DNA from: Bradyrhizobium nanningense
Lineage (GTDB): Bacteria > Pseudomonadota > Alphaproteobacteria > Rhizobiales > Xanthobacteraceae
Length of the DNA: 64,000 bases
Direction: 5' to 3'
NCBI RefSeq assembly: GCF_004114535.1
Contig: NZ_LBJC01000005.1
Location: forward strand, 124,001-188,000
Part shown: positions 41,646 to 50,466 of the stretch, one piece after another
Layout of the letters: each line of letters opens with the position of its first letter
Position numbering within the stretch: the stretch's first letter is position 1
Notes under the pieces: generated by a model
Database searches by the model: none
What the model was told of the DNA's origin: nothing
What the model saw: only the letters and a program-made list of their open reading frames with translations
Position numbers and translations under genes: made by a program

Positions 41646-42869
41646 ATGAAGACCAAGTCGATTGCGTCATTGCTGCTGACCACCGCGCTGACATTCGCTG
41701 CGGCAGGCGTCGCGTCTGCGCAGGACAAGACCGTCAAGATCGGTGCACTGTCCGATCAGTCCGGCCTCTATGCCGACCTCGGCGGTCCCGGCTCGACGCT
41801 CGCGGCGCAGATGGCCGTTGAGGATTCCGGCCTCGCTGCGAAGGGCTGGAAGATCGACATCATCTCCGGCGATCACCAGAACAAGCCCGACATCGGCACC
41901 GCGATCGCGCGGCAATGGTTCGACGTCGACAAGGTCGACATCATCGTCGACGTGCCGAATTCCGGCGTGGCGCTCGCCGTCAACAACGTCATCAAGGAAA
42001 AGAACGGCGTTTACATCAATTCGGGTGCGGCGACCTCCGACCTCAGCAACGCGCAGTGCTCGCCCAACACCGTGCACTGGACTTACGACACCTACATGCT
42101 GGCCCACACCACCGGCCAGGCGCTGGTCAAGGCGGGGGGCGACAGCTGGTTCTTCCTGACCGCCGATTATGCCTTCGGTGCTGCTCTCGAGCGCGACACC
42201 ACGGCGGTCGTCACCGCCAACGGCGGCAAGGTGATCGGTGGCGTCAAGCATCCGCTGAATACGCCGGACTTCTCGTCCTTCCTGCTTCAGGCGCAGTCGT
42301 CCAAGGCGAAGATCATCGGTCTTGCCAATGCCGGCGGTGACACCACCAATACCATCAAGCAGGCTGCAGAGTTCGGCATCGGCAGAGGCGGTCAGAAGCT
42401 CGCGGCGCTGCTGCTCTTCCTCACCGACGTCAAGGCAATCGGCCTGGAGACCGCGCAGGGCCTCAACTTCACCGAGACGTTCTACTGGGACATGAACGAC
42501 CAGACCCGGGCGTTCTCGAAGCGCTTCGCCGAGAAGATGAAGAACAACGCGCCGCCCACCATGGTGCAGGCCGGCGTCTATGCGGGCGTGCGCCACTATC
42601 TCAAGGCGCTGGACGCGCTCGGCGGCAATCCCCATGACGGGGTCAAGGTCGTCGAGAAGATGAAGTCGATGCCGACGGAGGACGATCTGTTCGGTAAGGG
42701 CGAGATCCAGCCCAACGGCCGCACCATCCACAACGCCTATCTGTTCGAAGTGAAGAAGCCCTCGGAATCCAAGGGTCCGTGGGACTTCTACAAGCTGGTC
42801 GGCACGGTGCCGGGCGATCAGGCCTTTACGCCACTGTCCGAAAGCAAGTGCGCGCTGCTTAAGAAGTAA
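41646..42869 (+). CDS. Branched-chain amino acid-type periplasmic binding protein
   Basis: The 407-residue protein starts with a signal peptide ending GVASAQ and has the type 1 periplasmic-binding fold of the Leu/Ile/Val family: TVKIGALSDQSGLYADLGGP, WKIDIISGDHQNKPDIGTAI, DVPNSGVALAVNNVIKEKNG, GGDSWFFLTADYAFGAALER. The end GPWDFYKLVGTVPG and a Cys near the C-terminus are typical of Bradyrhizobium members. Ligand unknown. AAGGAAAG precedes the ATG. A strong hairpin follows the stop, as expected for a gene expressed more than the permease genes. A close paralogue lies at 59700-60926. Confidence 0.92.
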   Translation: MKTKSIASLLLTTALTFAAAGVASAQDKTVKIGALSDQSGLYADLGGPGSTLAAQMAVEDSGLAAKGWKIDIISGDHQNKPDIGTAIARQWFDVDKVDIIVDVPNSGVALAVNNVIKEKNGVYINSGAATSDLSNAQCSPNTVHWTYDTYMLAHTTGQALVKAGGDSWFFLTADYAFGAALERDTTAVVTANGGKVIGGVKHPLNTPDFSSFLLQAQSSKAKIIGLANAGGDTTNTIKQAAEFGIGRGGQKLAALLLFLTDVKAIGLETAQGLNFTETFYWDMNDQTRAFSKRFAEKMKNNAPPTMVQAGVYAGVRHYLKALDALGGNPHDGVKVVEKMKSMPTEDDLFGKGEIQPNGRTIHNAYLFEVKKPSESKGPWDFYKLVGTVPGDQAFTPLSESKCALLKK

Positions 42870-42875
42870 GATAAC

Positions 42876-42904
42876 CGCCCGCAGGCCTTAAAGGCTTGCG
42901 GGCG
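42876..42904 (+). terminator. Intercistronic hairpin between binding-protein and livH genes
   Basis: CGCCCGCAGGCC and GGCTTGCGGGCG form a stem with one G-T pair and a TTAAA loop, seven bases after the binding-protein stop. It has no T-run, so it probably stabilises the upstream mRNA or attenuates, explaining more binding protein than permease. Confidence 0.65.
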
Positions 42905-42941
42905 ACTTTCAGGGAACGCCGAAGGACCGGGTGCGGGATCG

Positions 42942-43805
42942 ATGCAGGCTCTATACGCTCAGCTACTGGTGGGACTGATCAACGGCTCGTTCTACGCGCT
43001 GCTCAGTCTCGGGCTTGCCGTGATTTTCGGCATGCTCAACATCATCAATTTCGCCCATGGCGCGCTCTACATGATGGGCGCCTTTGTCGCCTATTTCCTG
43101 CTGAACCTCGGTGGCATCAACTATTGGTGGGCGCTGTTGCTGGCCCCCATCATCGTCGGCATCTTCGGCATGATCCTCGAACGGACCATGCTGCAATGGC
43201 TGACCGGCCTCGACCATCTCTACGGCCTGCTCTTGACCTTCGGCATCGCGCTGATCGTGCAGGGCGTGTTCCAGAACTATTTCGGCTCGTCCGGTCTGCC
43301 TTACGCCATCCCGGACGAGCTCAAGGGCGGCATGAATCTCGGCTTCATGTTCCTGCCCATCTATCGCGGCTGGGTGGTCGTGTTCTCGCTGGTGGTTTGT
43401 CTCGCCACCTGGTTCCTGATCGAGAAGACCCGACTCGGCGCTTACCTGCGCGCCGCCACCGAAAACCCGACGCTGGTCCGCGCATTCGGCGTCAACGTGC
43501 CGCGCATGATCACGCTGACTTACGGTCTCGGCGTCGGCCTTGCCGCGCTCGCCGGCGTGCTGTCGGCGCCGATCAACCAAGTGCGGCCGCTGATGGGCGC
43601 GGATCTCATCATCGTCGTGTTCGCCGTGGTCGTGATCGGCGGCATGGGTTCGATCATGGGCTCCATCATCACCGGCTTCGCACTCGGCGTGATCGAGGGG
43701 CTGACCAAATATTTCTACCCCGAGGCCTCCAACACCGTCGTGTTCGTGCTGATGGTGCTGGTGCTCTTGGTGAAGCCAACGGGATTGACGGGAAGGGCGG
43801 CCTGA
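42942..43805 (+). CDS. livH: Branched-chain amino acid-type ABC permease LivH
   Basis: The 287-residue protein has about eight membrane helices. LLVGLINGSFYALLSLGLAV, FGMLNIINFAHGALYMMGAF and LGAYLRAATENPTLVRAFGV (the EAA-like loop) and GGMGSIMGSIITGFALGVIE are the LivH landmarks. It forms the inner-membrane channel with LivM, whose start follows the livH stop by one base. The ATG at 42942 is preceded by a weak ribosome site. Confidence 0.93.
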   Translation: MQALYAQLLVGLINGSFYALLSLGLAVIFGMLNIINFAHGALYMMGAFVAYFLLNLGGINYWWALLLAPIIVGIFGMILERTMLQWLTGLDHLYGLLLTFGIALIVQGVFQNYFGSSGLPYAIPDELKGGMNLGFMFLPIYRGWVVVFSLVVCLATWFLIEKTRLGAYLRAATENPTLVRAFGVNVPRMITLTYGLGVGLAALAGVLSAPINQVRPLMGADLIIVVFAVVVIGGMGSIMGSIITGFALGVIEGLTKYFYPEASNTVVFVLMVLVLLVKPTGLTGRAA

Positions 43806-43806
43806 T

Positions 43807-44775
43807 ATGACAACCCTGACGGACGACACGCTGCCGGCAACCCCGCGCGCGATGCGCGACGAGATGATCGCTTTCGCCCTGATGGCGCTGCTCCTGGCAT
43901 CGGTGCCATTCACGGGCGTCTACCCGTTCTTCGTGATGCAGGCGCTGTGCTTTGCGCTGCTCGCCTGCGCCTTCAACCTCTTGATCGGCTACGGCGGCCT
44001 GCTGTCGTTCGGCCACGCGATGTTCCTGGGCACCGCCGGCTATTGCAGCGCGCATGCGCTGAAGGTGTGGGCCTTGCCGCCCGAGCTCGGCATCCTCGTC
44101 GGCATCGCCGCGGCCTTCGTGCTCTCGCTCATCACGGGCTACATCTCGATCCGGCGCCAGGGCATCTACTTCTCGATGATCACGCTGGCGCTGTCGCAGC
44201 TCTTGTACTTCATCTACCTCCAGGCCCCGTTCACCCACGGTGAGGACGGCATCCAGGGCATCCCGCAGGGACACATGTTCGGCCTCTTCGATCTGTCCAA
44301 GCCGACGGTGCTCTATTACGTCGTGCTGGCCGGGTTCCTCGCCGGCTTCCTCTTGATCTTCCGCATCATCAACTCGCCGTTCGGCGAGGTTCTGAAGGCG
44401 ATCCGCGAGAACGAGCCGCGGGCGATCTCGCTCGGCTACCGGACCGACCAGTACAAGTTCCTGGCCTTCGTGCTGTCAGGTACGCTGGCCGGTTTTGCCG
44501 GTGCGCTGAAAGTGTTCGTGGCGCAGAACGCCTCGCTCACCGACGTCCATTGGTCGATGTCCGGTGAGGTCGTGCTGATGACGCTGGTTGGCGGCCTCGG
44601 CACCATCTTCGGCCCCGTCGTCGGCGCCTTCGTGATCATCGCCATGCAGCAATATCTGGCGGGTTTCGGCCAATGGGTGACGGTGATCCAGGGCTCGATC
44701 TTCGTGATCTGCGTGCTCACCTTCCGCCGCGGCGTCATCGGTGAAATCGCGCATTACTTCCGGAGATCGCTCTAA
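43807..44775 (+). CDS. livM: Branched-chain amino acid-type ABC permease LivM
   Basis: The 322-residue protein has nine or more membrane helices, with LIGYGGLLSFGHAMFLGTAG, VLKAIRENEPRAISLGYRTD as the EAA-like loop and GGLGTIFGPVVGAFVIIAMQ as the final signature. It completes the transporter. The last gene of the operon; a region with an AT-rich patch and the Pho box follows. Confidence 0.93.
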   Translation: MTTLTDDTLPATPRAMRDEMIAFALMALLLASVPFTGVYPFFVMQALCFALLACAFNLLIGYGGLLSFGHAMFLGTAGYCSAHALKVWALPPELGILVGIAAAFVLSLITGYISIRRQGIYFSMITLALSQLLYFIYLQAPFTHGEDGIQGIPQGHMFGLFDLSKPTVLYYVVLAGFLAGFLLIFRIINSPFGEVLKAIRENEPRAISLGYRTDQYKFLAFVLSGTLAGFAGALKVFVAQNASLTDVHWSMSGEVVLMTLVGGLGTIFGPVVGAFVIIAMQQYLAGFGQWVTVIQGSIFVICVLTFRRGVIGEIAHYFRRSL

Positions 44776-44870
44776 GTAGTTGATTTAAAGTCAATTTACT
44801 TAGCGCGCGAAAGCGGTGGATGATCCGGCTCCGCGGGCGTGAGATGACACGCGCGCGGATCGAAAATGGT

Positions 44871-44890
44871 CTATGACAGTTTCATGACGG
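44871..44890 (-). promoter_or_regulatory. Candidate Pho box upstream of the DUF47-Pit operon
   Basis: Read on the minus strand, 44890-44873 gives CCGTCATGAAACTGTCAT. This matches the PhoB consensus CTGTCATAAAACTGTCAY at 16 of 18 positions (differences at positions 2 and 8), including both GTCA half-sites with the 11-base repeat. It lies about 40 bases before the DUF47 start. In Sinorhizobium the orfA-pit operon is repressed by PhoB, so a repressing role is likely; this was not tested here. Confidence 0.65.
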
Positions 44891-44931
44891 CCCCCTCGGG
44901 CCGCGCCATTTCCAACCGGTAGCCTATCCCC

Positions 44932-45576
44932 ATGATGCGATGGTTTCGCGCTTTCCTGCCCAAGGAAGAACGGTTCTTCGACTTGTTCGACCGGCATGCC
45001 CAGACGGTGATCCAGGGTTCGATCGCGCTGCAGGGCATGCTCAACGGGGGCGAGGAGACGCCGGTCTACTGCCAGCGCGTCAACCAGTTCGAGAACGACG
45101 CTGACAACATCACCCGCGAGGTGTTGACGGCGGTGCGCCGCACCTTCATCACCCCGTTCGACCGCGGCGACATCAAGAACCTGATTACCTCGCTGGACGA
45201 CGCCATCGACCAGATGCAGCAGACGGCCAAGGCCGTGATGCTGTTCGAGGTCCGCAGCTTCGAGCCGCCGATGCGCGAGATCGGCGGGCTTCTGATCGAA
45301 TGCGCCAATCTGGTCGGCCGTGCGCTGCCGCTGATGCAATCGATCGGCCCCAACGTGGCCATGCTGACCGCGATCACGGAAGAGCTGGGCAAGCTGGAAG
45401 GCCGCGTCGACGATCTTCACGACATCGGGCTGAAGGAGCTGTTTCTCAAGCATCGCGACGGCAATGCGATGGACTTCATCGTCGGCGTCGAGATCTACGA
45501 CCATCTGGAGAAGGTGGCCGATCGCTTCGACGACGTCGCGAACGAGATCAACAGCATCGTCATCGAGCAAGTGTAG
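44932..45576 (+). CDS. DUF47 family PhoU-like Pit accessory protein
   Basis: The 214-residue protein is fully helical (FRAFLPKEERFFDLFDRHAQ, FENDADNITREVLTAVRRTF, ITPFDRGDIKNLITSLDDAI), with the E/D-x-x-x-D metal-binding helices of the PhoU-like DUF47 family. Such proteins are encoded beside Pit transporters and modulate them. The ATG at 44932 lies downstream of the Pho box, and the Pit gene begins 12 bases after its stop. Confidence 0.93.
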   Translation: MMRWFRAFLPKEERFFDLFDRHAQTVIQGSIALQGMLNGGEETPVYCQRVNQFENDADNITREVLTAVRRTFITPFDRGDIKNLITSLDDAIDQMQQTAKAVMLFEVRSFEPPMREIGGLLIECANLVGRALPLMQSIGPNVAMLTAITEELGKLEGRVDDLHDIGLKELFLKHRDGNAMDFIVGVEIYDHLEKVADRFDDVANEINSIVIEQV

Positions 45577-45588
45577 GGCAGGGTTGCC

Positions 45589-46596
45589 GTGGATGCTGCG
45601 TTGGGTCTTCCCGTCCTGGTCGGACTGATCGCCGTCGCGCTGCTGTTCGATTTCCTGAACGGCCTGCACGATGCCGCCAATTCGATCGCGACCATCGTCT
45701 CGACCCGGGTGCTGCGGCCTCAATTCGCGGTGTTCTGGGCCGCGTTCTTCAATTTCGTCGCCTTCATGGTGTTCGGGCTGCACGTCGCTCAGACCATCGG
45801 AACCGGTATCATCGATCCCTCGATCGTCGACGCCCAGGTGATCTTCGCGGCCCTGGTCGGCGCCATCGTCTGGAACCTCGTGACCTGGGCGCTCGGCATC
45901 CCGTCCTCCTCGTCGCACGCGCTGATCGGCGGGTTATTCGGTGCGGGCGTGGCCAAAGCCGGGATCTCGGCGGCGGTCTGGAGCGGATTGTCCAAGACGG
46001 TGATTGCAATCGTGCTGTCTCCGCTGGTCGGCTTCCTGCTCGCGATGGTGCTGGTTGCGATCGTGTCCTGGGCCTCGGTGCGCTCCACACCCTTTGCGGT
46101 GGATCGCGCCTTCCGCATCCTGCAATTCGCCTCCGCCTCGCTCTATTCGCTCGGCCATGGCGGCAACGACGCGCAGAAGACCATGGGCATCATCGCCGTG
46201 CTGCTCTATTCGCAGGGCCATCTCGGCGGCGAATTCTTCGTGCCATTCTGGGTGGTGCTGTCCTGCCAGGCGGCGATGGCGATGGGCACGCTGATGGGCG
46301 GCTGGCGCATCGTCCGCACCATGGGCCTGCGCATCACCAAATTGACGCCGATGCAGGGTTTTTGCGCCGAAACCGGTGGCGCCGCGACCCTGTTCATGGC
46401 GACCTATCTCGGGGTTCCCGTCTCGACCACGCACACGATCACCGGCGCCATCGTCGGCGTTGGCGCCGCCCGTCGCCTCTCGGCGGTGCGCTGGAACGTC
46501 GCCAGCTCGATCGTCTATGCCTGGGTCATCACGATGCCGGCGTCCGCGATCGTCGCGGCGCTGACCTGGTGGGCGGTCAAGATCTTCGTCAAGTAA
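45589..46596 (+). CDS. pit: Low-affinity inorganic phosphate transporter (Pit)
   Basis: The GTG at 45589 gives 335 residues with about ten membrane helices. [20 protein letters not shown] and [20 protein letters not shown] are the duplicated PHO4/Pit signatures (GxNDAxN-like), and [20 protein letters not shown] and [20 protein letters not shown] the paired SSSHA/STTH motifs. It imports metal-phosphate complexes in symport with protons. It is coupled to the DUF47 gene and converges with gdx, the stop codons overlapping by eight bases. Confidence 0.95.
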   Translation: MDAALGLPVLVGLIAVALLFDFLNGLHDAANSIATIVSTRVLRPQFAVFWAAFFNFVAFMVFGLHVAQTIGTGIIDPSIVDAQVIFAALVGAIVWNLVTWALGIPSSSSHALIGGLFGAGVAKAGISAAVWSGLSKTVIAIVLSPLVGFLLAMVLVAIVSWASVRSTPFAVDRAFRILQFASASLYSLGHGGNDAQKTMGIIAVLLYSQGHLGGEFFVPFWVVLSCQAAMAMGTLMGGWRIVRTMGLRITKLTPMQGFCAETGGAATLFMATYLGVPVSTTHTITGAIVGVGAARRLSAVRWNVASSIVYAWVITMPASAIVAALTWWAVKIFVK

Positions 46597-46903
46597 CCAG
46601 CTTCAGCCCGACGATCCCAGCGATGATCAGGGCGATGCTGGCAAGACGCAGGGCCGTGGCCGGCTCGCCGAACAGGACGATGCCCAGCGTCGCGGTGCCG
46701 ACCGCGCCGATCCCGGTCCACACCGCATAGGCGGTTCCGACGGGCAGCGATTTGAGGGCGAGGCCGAGCAGGACGATGCTGCCGGCCATGGCCGCGAGCG
46801 TGACGACGGACGGAACAAGCCTGCTAAAACCCTCGGTGTATTTCAGGCCGATCGCCCAGGTGATCTCGAGAAGCCCGGCGACGAACAGGATGCTCCAGGC
46901 CAT
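46589..46903 (-). CDS. gdx: Guanidinium exporter Gdx (SugE)
   Basis: The 104-residue, four-helix protein closely follows E. coli SugE/Gdx: [20 protein letters not shown] with the essential Glu13, [40 protein letters not shown] and [19 protein letters not shown]. The [20 protein letters not shown] stretch marks the Gdx branch of the small multidrug resistance family, which exports guanidinium in exchange for protons and functions as a dual-topology dimer. Its 5' leader contains a guanidine-II riboswitch. It converges with pit and is divergent from prfC. Confidence 0.95.
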   Translation of the reverse strand: MAWSILFVAGLLEITWAIGLKYTEGFSRLVPSVVTLAAMAGSIVLLGLALKSLPVGTAYAVWTGIGAVGTATLGIVLFGEPATALRLASIALIIAGIVGLKLVT

Positions 46904-46975
46904 GACGACCCTCCATTCAAGGCAGGGTCGTCCCCGCGGCTGATATGCTGACGATCGGGAAGGCCGTCCTTCCCC
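46904..46975 (-). promoter_or_regulatory. Guanidine-II (mini-ykkC) riboswitch controlling gdx
   Basis: On the minus strand two hairpins with ACGR tetraloops precede gdx. The first (46974-46957) is GGGAAGG-ACGG-CCTTCCC with a perfect 7-bp stem. The second (46937-46922) is GCGGGG-ACGA-CCCTGC with a 6-bp stem including one G-U pair. They are joined by a 19-base linker. The Shine-Dalgarno GGAGG (46914-46910) lies six bases before the ATG. GACGACCC (46932-46925, loop and 3' arm of the second hairpin) is exactly complementary to GGGTCGTC (46911-46904, end of the Shine-Dalgarno and spacer), giving an alternative hairpin. In the known mechanism guanidine binding to the ACGR loops frees the ribosome site. 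Confidence 0.9.
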
Positions 46976-47075
46976 ATGATCGATCCGGTCAAGCCGATAT
47001 GGGGCTGGCCGAAGGGCTCCGCAATCGCCAATTGAGGCTTGATCAGGCCCATTTTCCCTGCCAAACGCTGCCGCT

Positions 47076-48698
47076 ATGTCCGACATCGCCACCACCACGG
47101 CCGAATCGCCGGCCCGTTCCCCGCTTGCCGCTGAAGTGGCGCGGCGGCGCACCTTTGCGATCATCTCGCATCCTGACGCCGGCAAGACCACGCTGACCGA
47201 GAAGCTGCTGCTGTTCGGCGGCGCCATCAACCTCGCCGGCCAGGTCAAGGCCAAGGGCGAGCGGCGCAACACGCGCTCGGACTGGATGAAGATCGAGCGC
47301 GAGCGCGGCATCTCGGTCGTAACTTCGGTGATGACCTTCGAGTTCGAGGGCCTCGTCTTCAACCTCCTGGACACGCCGGGCCACGAGGACTTTTCGGAAG
47401 ACACCTATCGCACGCTCACCGCGGTCGATTCCGCAGTCATGGTGATCGACGCCGCCAAGGGCATCGAGGCGCGCACCCGCAAGCTGTTCGAGGTGTGCCG
47501 TCTTCGGGATATCCCGATCATCACCTTCATCAACAAGATGGACCGCGAGAGCCGCGACGTCTTCGAGCTGCTCGACGAGATCGAGAAGACGCTGGCGCTC
47601 GACACCACGCCCATGACCTGGCCGGTCGGCCGCGGCCGCGACTTTCTCGGCACCTACGACGTCGTCAATGGTGGCGTGCGCCTGCTCGAAGGCGGCGGCG
47701 CCAAGACCGGCGCGGCGCAGCAGATTGAGATCGAGGAACTGGCCAAGCTCAGCGCCAATCTCGACGTGTCTGCCGTAAAGGACGAGCTCGAACTCGTCAC
47801 CGCGGCGTCCAAGCCGTTCGAACTCGCGGCGTTCCGCGAGGGCCATCTGACGCCGGTCTATTTCGGCAGCGCGCTGCGCAATTTCGGCGTCGGCGATCTC
47901 CTGGAAGGCCTCGGCAAGTTCGCACCCGAGCCGCGCGCGCAGGACAGTGACCAGCGCAAGGTCGAGGCCACTGATCCGCGCATGAGCGCCTTCGTGTTCA
48001 AGATCCAGGCCAACATGGATCCGAACCACCGCGACCGCATCGCGTTTGCGCGCCTCTGCTCGGGCAAGCTCAGTCGCGGCATGAAGGCAAAGCTGGTGCG
48101 CACCGGCAAGAGCATGCCGCTGTCGAGCCCGCAATTCTTCTTCGCGCAGGACCGCTCTGTCGCGGACGAAGCCTTCGCCGGCGACGTCGTCGGCATTCCC
48201 AATCACGGCACGCTGCGCATCGGCGATACGCTGACCGAAGGCGAGGATTTCAACTTCGTGGGCGTGCCGAGCTTCGCGCCGGAAATCGTCCGCCGCGTGC
48301 GGCTCACCGACGCAATGAAGGCGAAAAAGTTGAAGGAAGCGCTGCAGCAGATGTCCGAAGAGGGCGTGGTGCAGGTGTTCCGGCCGCGCGATGGCGCACC
48401 GGCGCTGGTCGGCGTCGTCGGCGCGCTGCAGCTCGACGTGCTGAAGGCGCGGCTCGATGCCGAATATTCGCTGCCGGTCGAGTTCGAGGTCAGCGAATTC
48501 CAGCTGGCGCGCTGGGTCTCCTCGGAGGACCGCAAGAAGCTCGACACCTTCATCGCCGCCAACACCTCCAGCATCGCCGACGACGTCGATGGCGATCCCG
48601 TGTATCTGGCGCGAAACGAGTTCTATCTCGGCTACACCAAGGAGCGCGCCGAGGGCATCGAGTTCACCAACGTCAAGGACGTGAAGAAGAAAGGGTAG
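47076..48698 (+). CDS. prfC: Peptide chain release factor 3
   Basis: The 540-residue GTPase has the RF3 signature: [20 protein letters not shown] (G1), [20 protein letters not shown] (G2), [20 protein letters not shown] (G3) and [20 protein letters not shown] (G4). The later domains include [20 protein letters not shown] and the C-terminal region [22 protein letters not shown]3 recycles RF1 and RF2 after termination. It is divergent from gdx; the 170-base gap holds the riboswitch and the prfC promoter. Confidence 0.97.
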   Translation: MSDIATTTAESPARSPLAAEVARRRTFAIISHPDAGKTTLTEKLLLFGGAINLAGQVKAKGERRNTRSDWMKIERERGISVVTSVMTFEFEGLVFNLLDTPGHEDFSEDTYRTLTAVDSAVMVIDAAKGIEARTRKLFEVCRLRDIPIITFINKMDRESRDVFELLDEIEKTLALDTTPMTWPVGRGRDFLGTYDVVNGGVRLLEGGGAKTGAAQQIEIEELAKLSANLDVSAVKDELELVTAASKPFELAAFREGHLTPVYFGSALRNFGVGDLLEGLGKFAPEPRAQDSDQRKVEATDPRMSAFVFKIQANMDPNHRDRIAFARLCSGKLSRGMKAKLVRTGKSMPLSSPQFFFAQDRSVADEAFAGDVVGIPNHGTLRIGDTLTEGEDFNFVGVPSFAPEIVRRVRLTDAMKAKKLKEALQQMSEEGVVQVFRPRDGAPALVGVVGALQLDVLKARLDAEYSLPVEFEVSEFQLARWVSSEDRKKLDTFIAANTSSIADDVDGDPVYLARNEFYLGYTKERAEGIEFTNVKDVKKKG

Positions 48699-48754
48699 GT
48701 GGCGACGTCCTCGACCAAGCGGATACGTTCTCCGCTCGCAGCCACCCCCACCGC

Positions 48755-48861
48755 TGTCATGCCCCGGCTTGTCCGGGGCATCCAGTACGCCGCGGCCCCT
48801 CGGCTCAATCACTGTCGTCTCTGGAATACTGGGTCGCCCGGTCAAGCCGGGCGACGACAGC
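48755..48861. repeat. GTCATGCCCCGG...CCGGGCGACGAC repeat element
   Basis: TGTCATGCCCCGGCTTGTCC (48755-48774) with GGGCATCCAGTA, and TACTGGGTCGCCCGGTCAAG with CCGGGCGACGACA, form inverted arms around a spacer. A related element lies at 62338-62423. The type is dispersed in Bradyrhizobium. Confidence 0.8.
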
Positions 48862-48951
48862 GTGCCTGAACGCGGGCATGTGAACGCGCACGGAGTTGAC
48901 GCGTTCAGGGATAATGCCACATCTCCCTGAGTGGCATCGCGAGCTCGCATC

Positions 48952-49530
48952 ATGTGGCGCGGCATTTTCTTTTTCACGTTGTTGGCGCTATCAATCGTCG
49001 CCGCCGACGCGCGGCCACGCCAGATCAATCCGATCCCGTTTGCGCACGAGCCGTGCAGCGTGCTCGACTACAGGCCCTGCACGCCGTCCTATTGCAGCCC
49101 GCTCGAACCCGGCCCCTGCATTCCCGAGATCGACTACCCCTACGGCCAGAACCTCCAGCTCATCATCCAGAGCGTTCCATCAGAGGCCGACCGCGCCAAG
49201 TATCAAAAGCCCGATCACGATCTCGATACGATCGGCGACCTCTTCGCCGAGCTGCGCAGCTGCTGGTCGCCGCCATCGGACAATGCGCGCGCGGGCATGC
49301 AGATGTCGGTGCGCTTCAGCTTCAACAAGGCGGGCGGCCTGATCGGCCCGCCGCGCCTGACATATGCGACCACGGGCGTGCCCGCAGAGACCCGAACCAG
49401 CTATCTCAATGCGATCAATTCGTCGCTGAAAGCCTGCCTGCCGCTGAAATTCACTGGCGGTCTCGGCGGCGCGCTGGCCGGGCGGCCGATCGCGATCCGC
49501 TATGTCGACAATCGCGAGCTCGGTAAGTAG
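48952..49530 (+). CDS. Exported hypothetical protein with a TonB/TolA-like C-terminal domain
   Basis: The ATG at 48952 gives 192 residues (a GTG at 48931 would add seven). A signal peptide (FFFTLLALSIVAADA) is followed by a Cys-rich segment (EPCSVLDYRPCTPSYCSPLE with GPCIPEI) and a C-terminal domain in which MQMSVRFSFNKAGGLIGPPR and YLNAINSSLKACLPLKFTGG resemble the TonB/TolA C-terminal fold, with a terminal IAIRYVDNRE strand. The function is unknown. It is likely periplasmic, with disulphides. The gene stands alone between repeat elements. Confidence 0.75.
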   Translation: MWRGIFFFTLLALSIVAADARPRQINPIPFAHEPCSVLDYRPCTPSYCSPLEPGPCIPEIDYPYGQNLQLIIQSVPSEADRAKYQKPDHDLDTIGDLFAELRSCWSPPSDNARAGMQMSVRFSFNKAGGLIGPPRLTYATTGVPAETRTSYLNAINSSLKACLPLKFTGGLGGALAGRPIAIRYVDNRELGK

Positions 49531-49537
49531 CTCTATC

Positions 49538-49582
49538 CCCTCATCCTGAGGAGCGTGTTCTTCACGCGCGTCTCGAAGGATG
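49538..49582. repeat. CATCCTGAGG repeat family, further copy
   Basis: CCCTCATCCTGAGGAGCGTG to CGCGCGTCTCGAAGGATGA form a copy of the element seen at 21574, with the inner hairpin diverged (GTGTTCTTCACGCG). It follows the TonB/TolA-like gene directly. Confidence 0.8.
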
Positions 49583-49750
49583 AAAGGCCCAAATGTCGCA
49601 ACAGCCGGGCCTGCATGGTTCGCCCGGCGATGCGCAGCGCCGTCCGTTAGCGGCGCTTTCGCGCCTCCTCACCACGAGGAGGAAGAGTTGCGAGCTGCGG
49701 CCGATCGATGATACGCCATTGGGGCGGGGCTGCTTTGCGGGGAGGATGTC

Positions 49751-50335
49751 GTGGGTCTGTTGGTCATGATCCTGGGGCTGGTGCTGTTCTTCGCCACCCA
49801 TGTTTTCACGACGAAACGTGAGGCGCGTGCGCAGGCAATCGCGAGGCTGGGCGAGGGGACCTACAAGATCCTCTATGCGCTGGTCTCGCTTGCGGGGCTC
49901 GCGCTGATCATCTGGGGCTTTGCCCATTACCGCAGCTCCGGCTGGATCGACGTCTGGTATCCGCCGAAGGCGATGAAGCACATCACGGTCGCGCTGATGC
50001 TGCCTGCGGTGATCCTGGTGGTCGCCTCCTATTTGCGCGGCCGCATCTACGCGACGCTGAAGCATCCGATGCTGGCCGGCGTCAAGCTGTGGGCGGCGGC
50101 GCATCTGTTGGCCAACGGCGATCTCGGCTCCATCATCCTGTTCGGCTCGTTCCTGGGCTGGGCGGTCTATGACCGCATTTCGCTTAAAGCTCGCACCGAC
50201 GCCGGCGGCCCGCCTATCCCGGTCGGCGGCGTCACCAATGACCTGATCGCGGTCGCGGTCGGTGTCGTCGCCTATCTTGCTCTCGCGTTCGCGTTCCATC
50301 CGGTCGTGATCGGCGTGCCGGTCATAGGCGTGTAG
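49751..50335 (+). CDS. NnrU family membrane protein
   Basis: The GTG at 49751, with GGAGG six bases upstream, gives 194 residues with five or six membrane helices: LLVMILGLVLFFATHVFTTK, YKILYALVSLAGLALIIWGF, YPPKAMKHITVALMLPAVIL and HPMLAGVKLWAAAHLLANGD are the NnrU pattern. NnrU is required for nitrite/NO metabolism in Rhodobacter and is related to the isoprenoid-modifying NnrU/IspA region in other genomes, but its role remains unclear. It precedes copy 3 of the GCATGATC repeat, which starts at the stop codon. Confidence 0.9.
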   Translation: MGLLVMILGLVLFFATHVFTTKREARAQAIARLGEGTYKILYALVSLAGLALIIWGFAHYRSSGWIDVWYPPKAMKHITVALMLPAVILVVASYLRGRIYATLKHPMLAGVKLWAAAHLLANGDLGSIILFGSFLGWAVYDRISLKARTDAGGPPIPVGGVTNDLIAVAVGVVAYLALAFAFHPVVIGVPVIGV

Positions 50336-50382
50336 CGCATGATCCGGAAAAGTGCGGGCGGTTTTCCGACAAGATCATGCGC
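50335..50382. repeat. Palindromic intergenic repeat, GCATGATC family, copy 3
   Basis: GCGCATGATC (50335-50344) and GATCATGCGC (50373-50382) are perfect 10-bp inverted arms enclosing CGGAAAAGTG and CGGTTTTCCG. The left arm shares the G of the nnrU stop codon. Confidence 0.9.
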
Positions 50383-50466
50383 CAAAATTAGCCAGCCGCT
50401 CAGCGCAAGACCGTTCCGCGCAGCCGTGCGCGGAAGGTGGCAAAGCAACAGGCCGAGGGTGTTCCG

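Noticed and set aside
47043..49028. 661-codon minus-strand frame opposite prfC
   Set aside because: No domain pattern; it is antisense to a convincing release factor 3 gene.
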